A model generated the notes under the pieces. The model saw nothing but the letters and a program-made list of their open reading frames with translations, was not told where the DNA came from and ran no database searches. From NCBI GenBank assembly GCA_003451715.1, contig DMJN01000211.1, positions 251 through 5,694 on the forward strand: a stretch of DNA of 5,444 nucleotides, read 5' to 3'. Numbering within the stretch: position 1 is the stretch's first letter; every line of letters starts with the position of its first letter. This document shows positions 1-5,444 of the stretch, piece by piece. The translations under genes and the position numbers were made by a program. This stretch comes from Gammaproteobacteria bacterium (GTDB lineage: Bacteria > Pseudomonadota > Gammaproteobacteria > Pseudomonadales > Pseudohongiellaceae).

Positions 1-1
1 A

Positions 2-376
2 CAGCCACAATTCCAACAACTCAATTCGACGGTGCGGGAGAAATTGAGTCAAATGGCAGAGGCACACACCCTCAACGCTGGCGACACGTTTGAGCTCGTT
101 GACAGCCACTGGTGCCTGATTACCGAAGGTGACGCCACACTCAACGGGCATACCATGTTTCACCATGAAGACTATGGATCACGACCATTCGCAGCCCCCA
201 AAACAGGACCGATCGTTTCTAAGGAAGGCTGTAAGTTATTGCTATTCAACAGCAAACGTCTCGAGAAACTTCGGTTGAAAACCCCTCAATTTAACTACTA
301 CCTACGCAAAATGCGTATGCTGGAGCCAGATCAGCCAATCGACTGGGTGCTTGGCAGAGTCGATATTTTTGAGTAG
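2..376 (+). CDS. C-terminal part of a cyclic-nucleotide-binding-like (Crp/CNB fold) protein, 5' end outside window
   Basis: The reading frame is open from the first bases of the window, so the 124 visible residues are the C-terminal part of a longer protein. A GTG at 32 is in frame, but the upstream codons (QPQFQQLNST) continue the same domain pattern, so it is probably internal. The pattern resembles a CNB beta-roll: an opening helix (VREKLSQMAEAHTL), the turn AGDTF at residues 26-30, a strand and turn WCLITEGDATLNG at 37-49, then KLLLFNSKRLEKL and a closing helix near TPQFNYYLRKM. The phosphate-binding cassette expected near residues 58-72 is degenerate: it reads YGSRPFAAP instead of the usual G-E-x-A, and the cassette arginine is not evident. 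Cyclic nucleotide binding is therefore doubtful. No helix-turn-helix follows the domain; the protein ends about 25 residues after it. It may be a sensor or tandem CNB protein, not a DNA-binding regulator. Family assignment is by eye and moderate. Confidence 0.6.
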   Translation, partial: QPQFQQLNSTVREKLSQMAEAHTLNAGDTFELVDSHWCLITEGDATLNGHTMFHHEDYGSRPFAAPKTGPIVSKEGCKLLLFNSKRLEKLRLKTPQFNYYLRKMRMLEPDQPIDWVLGRVDIFE

Positions 377-446
377 GGATTCTCAGGCTTCATTCGATTA
401 ATCCGTTCAAAGATCAGCCACTGATTCTCCTGACTATTTCAGATTT

Positions 447-1256
447 ATGAACTCTCCCGTTTCCACATTTCAAATCCTGGCACTTAACGATGCAGAGGCA
501 TCGGAAAACAGGATTCATAGTGATGAGGTGGCGGAGAAATACGGATTCACCAGTGCACTGGTCAGTGGTGCCAATGTGTTTGCTTACATGTGTCATCCGC
601 TGCTGCGGACTTATGGTGAAGACTGGCTATACAGAGGCATCATGGATGTGGTGTTTCTCAAGCCCGCCTATCAGGACAATCTACTGACGATACACACCGA
701 ACAATTGGCATCGGAAACCAGCGAGCGAAATCATTTAACGAGCGCCTATAATGAGCAGAATGTGTTGCTTGCTAAACTGGAATCCTGGCTGCCAGAACAT
801 TTACCACCGGTCAGCGAATTGGCAGCAATGACCGGAGAGGACCACAAGGAAAAGCGGGTCGAGATAGCATGGGATCTAATTGAGATTAATAAACCCGCAC
901 CGGCGTACACCTGGCAACCCACGGAGGCAGACAATCTTGAGCATGTTAAATCACAGCGTGACCAATCCCCGCTGTTTAGCGGAGAACATGCGCTAATTCA
1001 TCCCTATTATTTGATCGATGCCTGCAATAAGGCATTGAAGCGACTGTTCATTGTTCGGGCTTGGCTACATACCGGGAGTCGTATGACGCTGCGCAAACCC
1101 ATCAGAGTCGGGCAGCTCGTCGATGTACATGCGATTCCAATACAAAAATGGGAACGCAAGGGGCATCAGTTCATCAAGCTTTACATCGCCATGTGGATCG
1201 ACCAGGCAGTAGCTCTGGAGGTTGAACATACCGCGATATTTCGAATCGCTGACTGA
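447..1256 (+). CDS. MaoC-like double hot-dog protein, 269 aa, non-canonical active site
   Basis: This looks like a hot-dog-fold protein of the MaoC/hydratase-2 type, a family that hydrates or dehydrates acyl-CoA thioesters in the cytoplasm. The first module (about residues 10-115) carries the MaoC-like block ENRIHSDEVAEKYGF followed by ALVSGANVFAYM. The second (about 175-269) begins near HPYYLIDACNKAL and ends with the strands HQFIKLYIAMWID and VALEVEHTAIFRI. The length, about twice a single hot-dog domain, fits a double-hot-dog subunit. In the usual D-x-N-P-x-H signature His24 and Asn21 are present, but the Asp five residues before His is Ser19 and Pro is Arg22. Hydratase activity by the standard Asp/His mechanism is thus uncertain. 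ATG 447 is the first start that includes the whole first domain; no Shine-Dalgarno sequence precedes it. It lies 70 bp after the upstream gene on the same strand and could share its transcript. It converges with the VOC gene, with 22 bp between stops and no terminator visible there. Confidence 0.85.
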   Translation: MNSPVSTFQILALNDAEASENRIHSDEVAEKYGFTSALVSGANVFAYMCHPLLRTYGEDWLYRGIMDVVFLKPAYQDNLLTIHTEQLASETSERNHLTSAYNEQNVLLAKLESWLPEHLPPVSELAAMTGEDHKEKRVEIAWDLIEINKPAPAYTWQPTEADNLEHVKSQRDQSPLFSGEHALIHPYYLIDACNKALKRLFIVRAWLHTGSRMTLRKPIRVGQLVDVHAIPIQKWERKGHQFIKLYIAMWIDQAVALEVEHTAIFRIAD

Positions 1257-1278
1257 ACCAGCGCCACGACTCAAAACT

Positions 1279-2055
1279 CTACTTCTGGTGCAGGTAGAAT
1301 CGAGTACCACAGATACAAACATGGCCCGCATTATCGGTGCAGCCAAACTCTTCCGCCGTATTCAGAATAGCCTGTTTATCATTGACGCGCAGATCGATGC
1401 CGCTCAGGCCGGGATTTCTTGTGTCAGACAATTCGACAAAGCGGAGCGTTGCATTACTGAGCCGCAGCGAATGCTCGCCATCATCAAGCACATTTCCTTC
1501 TCCCAGGACCTTTTTCCAGATCCCTTTAACGCTGCCCGACCTGTCGCTGCGTAGCTCTACCCCAATGATTTCTTTGCACACTTTCTGGTCTACGAATTCT
1601 TTCCAGTTGTGTCCTCCTGCTGGATGCCAGCAGCCGGAAAATTCTTGCTGCTGATCCCACTCGATATCCAGAAAAGCAGTCACCATGTCCGCTGGGTGTA
1701 GCTGACAAAAACTCCAACTAGTTCTGTCTTCTTCGTGTGCAATGCGAATCCCAGCATCAATCGCCCGTTGGCGCGCTTCGATCTGAGTCGCACGGTTATC
1801 TGTCTGAACAATCACCATATAACCAGCGTCTCCTCCCATCTTTTGCAGATAACGACCGGCAGCAGTATCAGCATGCAGAGGTGCAACAAGCTCGAGAAAG
1901 TCCGTACCAATCGGAAATAACACATTTCTCAAGCCATACTTTTCGACTCCCTGATCGATGTGGCAGACATTAATACCAAGTATCTGAGTCAATTGTTCGA
2001 CAACGGTTTCAAGTTCATTGGCAACCAGGCAGAGTTGACGTAGATGAATAGTCAT
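1279..2055 (-). CDS. VOC family (glyoxalase-like) protein, 258 aa, two vicinal modules
   Basis: The protein resembles the glyoxalase-like branch of the vicinal oxygen chelate superfamily, whose members are metal-dependent lyases, isomerases or dioxygenases; the substrate of this branch is not known to me. Module 1 (about residues 1-135) contains LRQLCLVANELETVV, GLRNVLFPIG, FLELVAP with Glu55, AGRYLQKMGGDAGYMVI, and LHP with His120. Module 2 (about 158-258) contains IIGVEL and TLRFVEL with Glu208. A linker with the motif WHPAGGHNW joins them. The first metal-ligand position of module 1, often His in VOC enzymes, reads Gln7; I recall Gln here as usual in this subfamily, so it need not mean loss of activity. 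Glu55 and His120 are plausible ligands. The ATG at 2055 is 9 bp after the stop of the MaoC gene and has an AT-rich leader without a Shine-Dalgarno sequence, which suggests translational coupling to that gene. Fold assignment is good; function is unassigned. Confidence 0.85.
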   Translation of the reverse strand: MTIHLRQLCLVANELETVVEQLTQILGINVCHIDQGVEKYGLRNVLFPIGTDFLELVAPLHADTAAGRYLQKMGGDAGYMVIVQTDNRATQIEARQRAIDAGIRIAHEEDRTSWSFCQLHPADMVTAFLDIEWDQQQEFSGCWHPAGGHNWKEFVDQKVCKEIIGVELRSDRSGSVKGIWKKVLGEGNVLDDGEHSLRLSNATLRFVELSDTRNPGLSGIDLRVNDKQAILNTAEEFGCTDNAGHVCICGTRFYLHQK

Positions 2056-2064
2056 TTAAAATAA

Positions 2065-2559
2065 TCAATCAGCCGGACGCTTACGCACCAGCATTTTTTG
2101 TTCCCCTTCCAAGACCAGCTGCCGATGCTGATTGTGCACTGTCGATCGCAGGGTAATTACTCCCGTGGTGTTACCAGGGGTCAGGTCTACTATTTCCAAA
2201 GCCGGGTAAATGGTATCACCACAATAGACCGGCTTTAAGAATTTTGAACTCTGTTCGAGAAGACCGATAAGACTATCTTCCAGCACATGGGGTAACATTC
2301 CTGCACCTGGTGCTGTCTGAATCGCTACCTGCATACCATGAGCAAGTAAATTGGGATGCCCCCGACGACGACAGTATTCCACATCATAATGAATTGGATG
2401 ATTGTCGCAGCAGGCCATCTGGAAAGCGGCAAAACTGGCTTCCCCCAGCGTGCGTGAAGGGGAAAGAAACCGCCGACCTACCTCGAGATCCTCGAAATAG
2501 CTGGAATCGCTGAGAGTGTGTTTACGGGGATCGAAATCTGGATCTATATCATTATTCAT
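2065..2559 (-). CDS. MaoC family dehydratase (single hot-dog, R-hydratase-like), 164 aa
   Basis: A typical single-domain MaoC protein, expected to hydrate or dehydrate an enoyl-CoA-type thioester in the cytoplasm, usually as a dimer or higher oligomer. After an acidic N-terminal extension of about 20 residues come YFEDLEVGRRF (21-31), then the active-site stretch CCDNHPIHYD with Asp52 and His57 at the spacing of the family's catalytic Asp/His pair, then LLAHGMQVAIQTAPGAG. The hot-dog core ends in FLKPVYCGDTIYPALEI and a final strand LEGEQKMLVRK. His54 occupies the position that is Asn in the common D-x-N-P signature. The overall sequence resembles proteobacterial MaoC proteins often met near CoA-transferase or lyase genes, none of which is inside this window. 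It is first in a two-gene unit with the VOC gene. The ATG at 2559 overlaps the TAA of a three-codon reading frame (ATG-GAC-GAA-TAA) immediately upstream, and only a weak GGA lies in Shine-Dalgarno position. The exact substrate cannot be read from the sequence. Confidence 0.92.
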   Translation of the reverse strand: MNNDIDPDFDPRKHTLSDSSYFEDLEVGRRFLSPSRTLGEASFAAFQMACCDNHPIHYDVEYCRRRGHPNLLAHGMQVAIQTAPGAGMLPHVLEDSLIGLLEQSSKFLKPVYCGDTIYPALEIVDLTPGNTTGVITLRSTVHNQHRQLVLEGEQKMLVRKRPAD

Positions 2560-2599
2560 TATTCGTCCATTAAGGGCACAGTTTGTTTTCGGGTAAAAG

Positions 2600-2628
2600 A
2601 TTACATGATACTCTCAACTAGACTGCAA
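2600..2628 (-). promoter_or_regulatory. possible sigma-70-type promoter for the MaoC-VOC unit
   Basis: On the minus strand TTGCAG (2628-2623) is followed after 17 bases by TGTAAT (2605-2600). The second hexamer matches the -10 consensus at five of six bases and the first matches the -35 at three of six. Transcription would start near 2593, about 35 bases before the ATG at 2559. This is a match by eye in a non-coding region of suitable position, not a scored prediction. Confidence 0.3.
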
Positions 2629-2714
2629 GGGTGCCCCCTCTAGTGGCTGATGCCAAAATTGCCCTCCATGGGTTTAGGACGGACCAAAAATCAAGTATAT
2701 TCAGCTCAGGCACG

Positions 2715-2737
2715 CGCATTTTAGATAGAAAAATGCG
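2715..2737. repeat. perfect 8-bp inverted repeat, candidate operator or stem-loop
   Basis: Arms CGCATTTT (2715-2722) and AAAATGCG (2730-2737) are exactly complementary with a 7-base spacer. Neither strand has a run of T directly after the stem, so it does not look like an intrinsic terminator. Its place midway between two divergent genes makes a binding site for a dimeric regulator possible; this is inference. Confidence 0.45.
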
Positions 2738-2836
2738 GAAAAATCATAAGCCAAAAGGGATCAGCTCTATAGCAAAATCGAGGAGTCACGCGCGGCTCAA
2801 TCCGACGAAGATTTCACCTTTCACATTCTCTAAGAA

Positions 2837-2857
2837 CCCTCTGAGCAACTCAGCGGG
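2837..2857. repeat. GC-rich hairpin upstream of the acetyltransferase gene
   Basis: CTGAG (2841-2845) and CTCAG (2849-2853) pair across a CAA loop. After one mismatch (T2840 against C2854) the stem extends by CCC (2837-2839) with GGG (2855-2857), giving eight base pairs in all. It lies 62 bases before the ATG at 2920. The plus-strand flank CTTACACCTT is only moderately T-rich, and the minus-strand flank is TTCTTA, so a weak terminator or a leader structure are both possible. Confidence 0.4.
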
Positions 2858-2919
2858 CTTACACCTTACTAAGCTCCTGTAATCTTGAGTGGTATTGCTG
2901 TAAGCAAAAGTGTATCAAG

Positions 2920-4155
2920 ATGATCTTTCGACCCTATGATCCTGTGAAAGACCGCCAGGCTGTACATCAGTTGTGGCAGGAAATCCACTGGATAGATCGT
3001 GAAGACAAAGAGGATATCCGGTATATGGATATCTTCCTCGGCGCGTCAAAATCCCTGGTCGCCGAAGTCAACGGTGCGGCAGAATGTCTCGTATCATCGG
3101 CACCTGGCAACATACTGCACCTGGAAAATGAACATTCCATGGCCGCAGTGATCGCAGTAACCACCAGCCTGGTGGCGCGTAAACAGGGGCTGGCTTCACG
3201 TCTGACCGCACAGTTGATAGCCGAGGACGCAGCGCAAGGGTTCAGTACTTCGGCTCTTGGTATGTTCGAACAGGGCTATTACAGCAGACTGGGATTTGGC
3301 ACCGGTCCTTATGAGCACCAAGTCAGGTTTAATCCGGCACGTCTGAATGTCACCACCAAGGCAGGTGTGCCCTTGCGTCTGACCGAAAAAGATCACCCGG
3401 ACATTCATCAGTCTCTTATGAAACGTTGGCGGGCACACGGCGGCGTGCAACTATTTCCTTCTGAATTTACCCACGCAGAATTAGGTCTGACGGACAATCC
3501 CTGCGGCTTTGGCTATAAAGATAGCTCGGGAGAACTAACATATATTATATGGGGAGACATGAAGAGTGAGTATGGACCATTCAAGATTAGTGCAATTGCC
3601 TATCGAGATCGTATACAGCTGCTGGAATTATTAGCCCTCATTAAAAACCTCAGCGATCAGCTATATTTGGTAACCCTGATGGAGCCGTTTCATTTACAAC
3701 TACAGGATCTACTCGTCGAACCATTTAAAGGAATGAATACAACAAGTGGCGGCAAGTATGTTGAGATAATTCGCGCCGAGGCATTCTGGCAATTGCGTAT
3801 CAACGACCTGGTTGCCTGTCTGTGCGATACCCATTTACCGAACAGGTCGACGCTCTCTTCCAACCTGACGCTGACAGATCCAATCAGCCAATTCCTCGAT
3901 ACCGAACAATCCTGGCAGGGAATATCCGGCGAGTACACGATTCATCTGGGTGAAAATTGTGAAGCGCAGGTGGATCACAGTAAAGGGCTTCCCCTGCTGG
4001 AAGCGTCGGTGGGTGGATTCAGTCGTCTGTGGCTCGGCTGTGCCAGTGCCAATGCTATCGCCATTGCCGGGGAAATTAGTGCGGCTCAAGCGCTACTGGA
4101 TTCTCTCGAGAAAACCCTGGCTCTGCCCCTGCCCAAGACCGGCTGGGAATTTTAG
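2920..4155 (+). CDS. Eis-like GNAT N-acetyltransferase with SCP2-like C-terminal domain, 411 aa
   Basis: The protein has the three-part plan of the Eis family, which transfers acetyl from acetyl-CoA to amines; mycobacterial Eis acetylates aminoglycosides and some proteins. An N-terminal GNAT domain (about 1-140) has the acetyl-CoA loop VARKQGLASRL with R-x-x-G-L-A at residues 87-92, and YYSRLGFGTGPY. Tyr121 in that segment aligns with the Tyr126 general acid of Mycobacterium tuberculosis Eis. A second GNAT-like domain spans about 145-280. An SCP2-like domain (about 285-400) contains FWQLRINDLVACL, DPISQFLD and WQGISGEYTIHLG. The chain ends in GWEF; a C-terminal Phe carboxylate is the catalytic base in mycobacterial Eis, so the end is probably functional. 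The 411-aa length matches the family (about 400). ATG 2920 is chosen because IFRPYDPVKDRQAV is the expected first GNAT strand and helix; no good Shine-Dalgarno sequence precedes it. The gene ends in tandem TAG TAG. The natural substrate is unknown, and drug resistance should not be assumed. Confidence 0.9.
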   Translation: MIFRPYDPVKDRQAVHQLWQEIHWIDREDKEDIRYMDIFLGASKSLVAEVNGAAECLVSSAPGNILHLENEHSMAAVIAVTTSLVARKQGLASRLTAQLIAEDAAQGFSTSALGMFEQGYYSRLGFGTGPYEHQVRFNPARLNVTTKAGVPLRLTEKDHPDIHQSLMKRWRAHGGVQLFPSEFTHAELGLTDNPCGFGYKDSSGELTYIIWGDMKSEYGPFKISAIAYRDRIQLLELLALIKNLSDQLYLVTLMEPFHLQLQDLLVEPFKGMNTTSGGKYVEIIRAEAFWQLRINDLVACLCDTHLPNRSTLSSNLTLTDPISQFLDTEQSWQGISGEYTIHLGENCEAQVDHSKGLPLLEASVGGFSRLWLGCASANAIAIAGEISAAQALLDSLEKTLALPLPKTGWEF

Positions 4156-4159
4156 TAGC

Positions 4160-4172
4160 TTGTCCGAGACAA
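4160..4172. terminator. small hairpin between convergent genes, possible weak bidirectional terminator
   Basis: TTGTC (4160-4164) and GACAA (4168-4172) are a perfect 5-bp inverted repeat with a CGA loop. It fills most of the 17-bp gap between the stop of the acetyltransferase gene and the stop of the amidohydrolase gene. Only two of the five pairs are G-C, and the T-tracts on both sides are poor (ATTACT on plus, GCTACT on minus), so termination strength is doubtful. Confidence 0.25.
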
Positions 4173-5444
4173 TTACTGGCCCTGCCATTGTTGCTGAAGT
4201 GCCGCTCGGTCCACGCGATTACCCTTCAAGTACACATCCAAAATGCTGCGGGTATTGCGAATGTCTTCAAGGGGGTTCGCATCCAGGATCACGAAGTCAG
4301 CACTATAGCCTGACTGTAATAGCCCCAAGTCCTCCAGTTGCAGGTGGTTTGCCGCCTTGCTGGTCGCCGCTTGCAGCGCCTGCATGGGTGACATCCCCAG
4401 CCGCACGAAGATTTCCAGCTCACGATGCCCCGTATAGCCAAAGTGGTGGTTGGGAATCGCGCCGGCATCTGTACCGAGCACTATATCGACTCCTGCATCG
4501 ATTAAAGCGGCGAAACTCTCCCGTTGTTCTGACTCCAGCTGTGGATTTCTGGAGACACTGAGTTCTCGTCGGTCAGCACCCGGCAATAATTGTGAACGCA
4601 AGTCGCTGGATAACACCTGGCCCAGAAATGGATCGGCACCGATCGCTTCACGCCGCAACTCGCCGAGGCCAAGATTTGGAATAATAAACACATTTGACTG
4701 ACTGAGCTGTTCAGCAATTGCAGCATTCAATGATGATCCTATACGCCCGTGTAGGAAGCCGTGCGCGCCAGCGGTTATCAGATCAGGCATGTCTTCGGCA
4801 TATTGTTGATGGATAAACACCCGCAGGCCTGCGGATCTGGCTGCTTCGATTACCGCTCCATAAAGCGATGGTGCCAGCTTCTGTTGGCTGCCTCCTCTAT
4901 CGTCTACCCATAACTTGATAAATGTAAAATCCCGTGCAGCTACTTCCCTTACCGCTGCCCTGGCTTGTTCAGGATCTTCTAGACCCCATAATATGTTCGC
5001 GCCTGTTGATTGCTCCACAGCGAGCGCCTGTTCCAAAAATTGATTGTTAGGTCCCTGTCCTGGAGGTGCCATGCCCGCCGCGTAAAGCAATCTGGCTCCC
5101 TGAAATTGTTGAAGTGCTAATCTGGATTGCACTTCGATTGCCAAATCCGGTGCATCGCTTCCAGCTGAAAATACCGAAGAAAAGCCGTAGTAAGCATATT
5201 GCTGCAAATTGTCGATGAGGTTTTCCTGCGTATAATTCTCACCCCCCCAGCCGTTTCTACCCTGGTAGCCCAGATGGGCATGCGCATCGATCAATGCGGG
5301 CATTAGAGTCTTACCACTCAGGTCAAACGCAGTGCCAATCTCAGCACTGCTTAACTCACCGGCGTCACCAATGGCAACAATCGACTCGCCATCGACTAGC
5401 ATGGCACCCTGCTCGATGACACTGCCATCACCGACGATGATTCG
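4173..5444 (-). CDS. metal-dependent amidohydrolase (PF01979-type), 5' end outside window
   Basis: The visible 423 residues form nearly a whole amidohydrolase-superfamily protein, a TIM-barrel hydrolase with one or two metal ions acting on amide or related C-N bonds. The frame stays open to the window edge. An ATG at 5402 is in frame, but the 14 codons before it read RIIVGDGSVIEQGA, the typical N-terminal strand of the family, so the true start lies beyond 5444. Counting from the first visible residue, the metal-site residues are His55 and His57 (LIDAHAHLG), Lys177 (FIKLWVD, likely the carboxylated bridging Lys), His212 (VFIHQQY), His232 (GFLHG) and Asp326 (VLGTDAG). The C-terminal part has the usual TSKAANHLQLEDLGLLQSGYSADFV pattern in broken form: substrate-barrel end, then return to the small beta domain. 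Any signal peptide would be outside the window. The set of ligands suggests a binuclear, imidazolonepropionase- or Xaa-Pro-dipeptidase-like member; substrate is not predictable here. A run of seven G on the coding strand (5242-5248) lies within Trp-Gly-Gly. Confidence 0.93.
   Translation of the reverse strand, partial: RIIVGDGSVIEQGAMLVDGESIVAIGDAGELSSAEIGTAFDLSGKTLMPALIDAHAHLGYQGRNGWGGENYTQENLIDNLQQYAYYGFSSVFSAGSDAPDLAIEVQSRLALQQFQGARLLYAAGMAPPGQGPNNQFLEQALAVEQSTGANILWGLEDPEQARAAVREVAARDFTFIKLWVDDRGGSQQKLAPSLYGAVIEAARSAGLRVFIHQQYAEDMPDLITAGAHGFLHGRIGSSLNAAIAEQLSQSNVFIIPNLGLGELRREAIGADPFLGQVLSSDLRSQLLPGADRRELSVSRNPQLESEQRESFAALIDAGVDIVLGTDAGAIPNHHFGYTGHRELEIFVRLGMSPMQALQAATSKAANHLQLEDLGLLQSGYSADFVILDANPLEDIRNTRSILDVYLKGNRVDRAALQQQWQGQ

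Larger units (their letters stand above)
2560..2919. other. 360-bp divergent intergenic region, no convincing gene
   Basis: This stretch separates the start codons of the MaoC gene (minus) and the acetyltransferase gene (plus), so it should hold the promoters of both. It contains the possible minus-strand promoter, a perfect 8-bp inverted repeat at 2715-2737 and a hairpin at 2837-2857. An open frame beginning with GTG at 2631 (83 codons, plus strand) is Lys/Ser-rich, has no recognisable domain or ribosome-binding site, and is judged to be non-coding. No clear plus-strand promoter for the acetyltransferase was found by eye. No tRNA-like or known riboswitch-like structure was recognised. Confidence 0.6.

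Noticed and set aside
396..403. Palindrome GATTAATC between the first two genes
   Set aside because: An 8-base palindrome without spacing or neighbouring copies is too short to call an operator.
1233..1249. GCGAT/ATCGC stem at the end of the MaoC-like gene as a terminator
   Set aside because: Five base pairs with a seven-base loop inside the coding region and no T-tract after it on either strand.
1065..1346. Minus-strand open frame of 93 codons over the convergent ends of the MaoC-like and VOC genes
   Set aside because: It overlaps two confident genes in other frames and has no recognisable domain.
2574..2636. GGGCAC (2574-2579) and GTGCCC (2631-2636) as a long-range inverted repeat
   Set aside because: Six-base arms 51 bases apart are expected by chance; no further pairing extends them.
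2631..2882. Plus-strand open frame of 83 codons in the intergenic region, starting with GTG
   Set aside because: Its composition is Lys/Ser-rich with no domain pattern, there is no ribosome-binding site, and it crosses the two inverted repeats; it looks like open non-coding sequence.
3950..4561. Plus-strand open frame of 203 codons across the end of the acetyltransferase gene and into the amidohydrolase gene
   Set aside because: It lies in alternative frames of two well-supported genes; the translation is rich in Pro, Arg and Ser with no family resemblance.

Overview
The window is about 5.4 kb of bacterial chromosome with roughly balanced base composition, densely packed with ordinary metabolic-type genes. 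Family content (MaoC-type hot-dog proteins, a VOC/glyoxalase-like protein, an Eis-like acetyltransferase, a metal-dependent amidohydrolase) suggests a proteobacterium, most likely an environmental or marine gammaproteobacterium. That placement rests on protein resemblance only and is tentative. No RNA gene, insertion sequence, phage gene, CRISPR array or plasmid function was seen.

Layout, left to right. (1) 2-376, plus: the 3' part of a gene whose product ends in a cyclic-nucleotide-binding-like fold; it enters from outside the window. (2) 447-1256, plus: a double hot-dog MaoC-like protein. (3) 2559-2065 then 2055-1279, minus: a compact two-gene unit, a MaoC-family dehydratase with an intact Asp/His pair followed 9 bp later by a two-module VOC protein; it converges on gene 2 with 22 bp between stops. 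(4) 2560-2919: a 360-bp divergent intergenic region with a possible minus-strand promoter and two inverted repeats. (5) 2920-4155, plus: a full-length Eis-like GNAT acetyltransferase with an SCP2-like C-terminal domain. (6) 5444-4173, minus: an amidohydrolase that converges on gene 5 with 17 bp between stops and runs out of the window at its 5' end.

How the genes may work together: the MaoC dehydratase and the VOC protein are almost certainly co-transcribed and probably act on the same CoA-thioester or small carboxylic substrate. The second MaoC-like protein faces them and lacks the usual catalytic Asp, so it could be a related, non-canonical hot-dog enzyme of the same pathway, but it is not in the same transcript. 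The acetyltransferase and amidohydrolase show no clear functional link to these.

I did not find a clearly novel system. The points most worth a second look are the paired but opposed MaoC-like genes around the VOC gene, the 8-bp perfect inverted repeat in the divergent region, and the near absence of Shine-Dalgarno sequences at the visible start codons.
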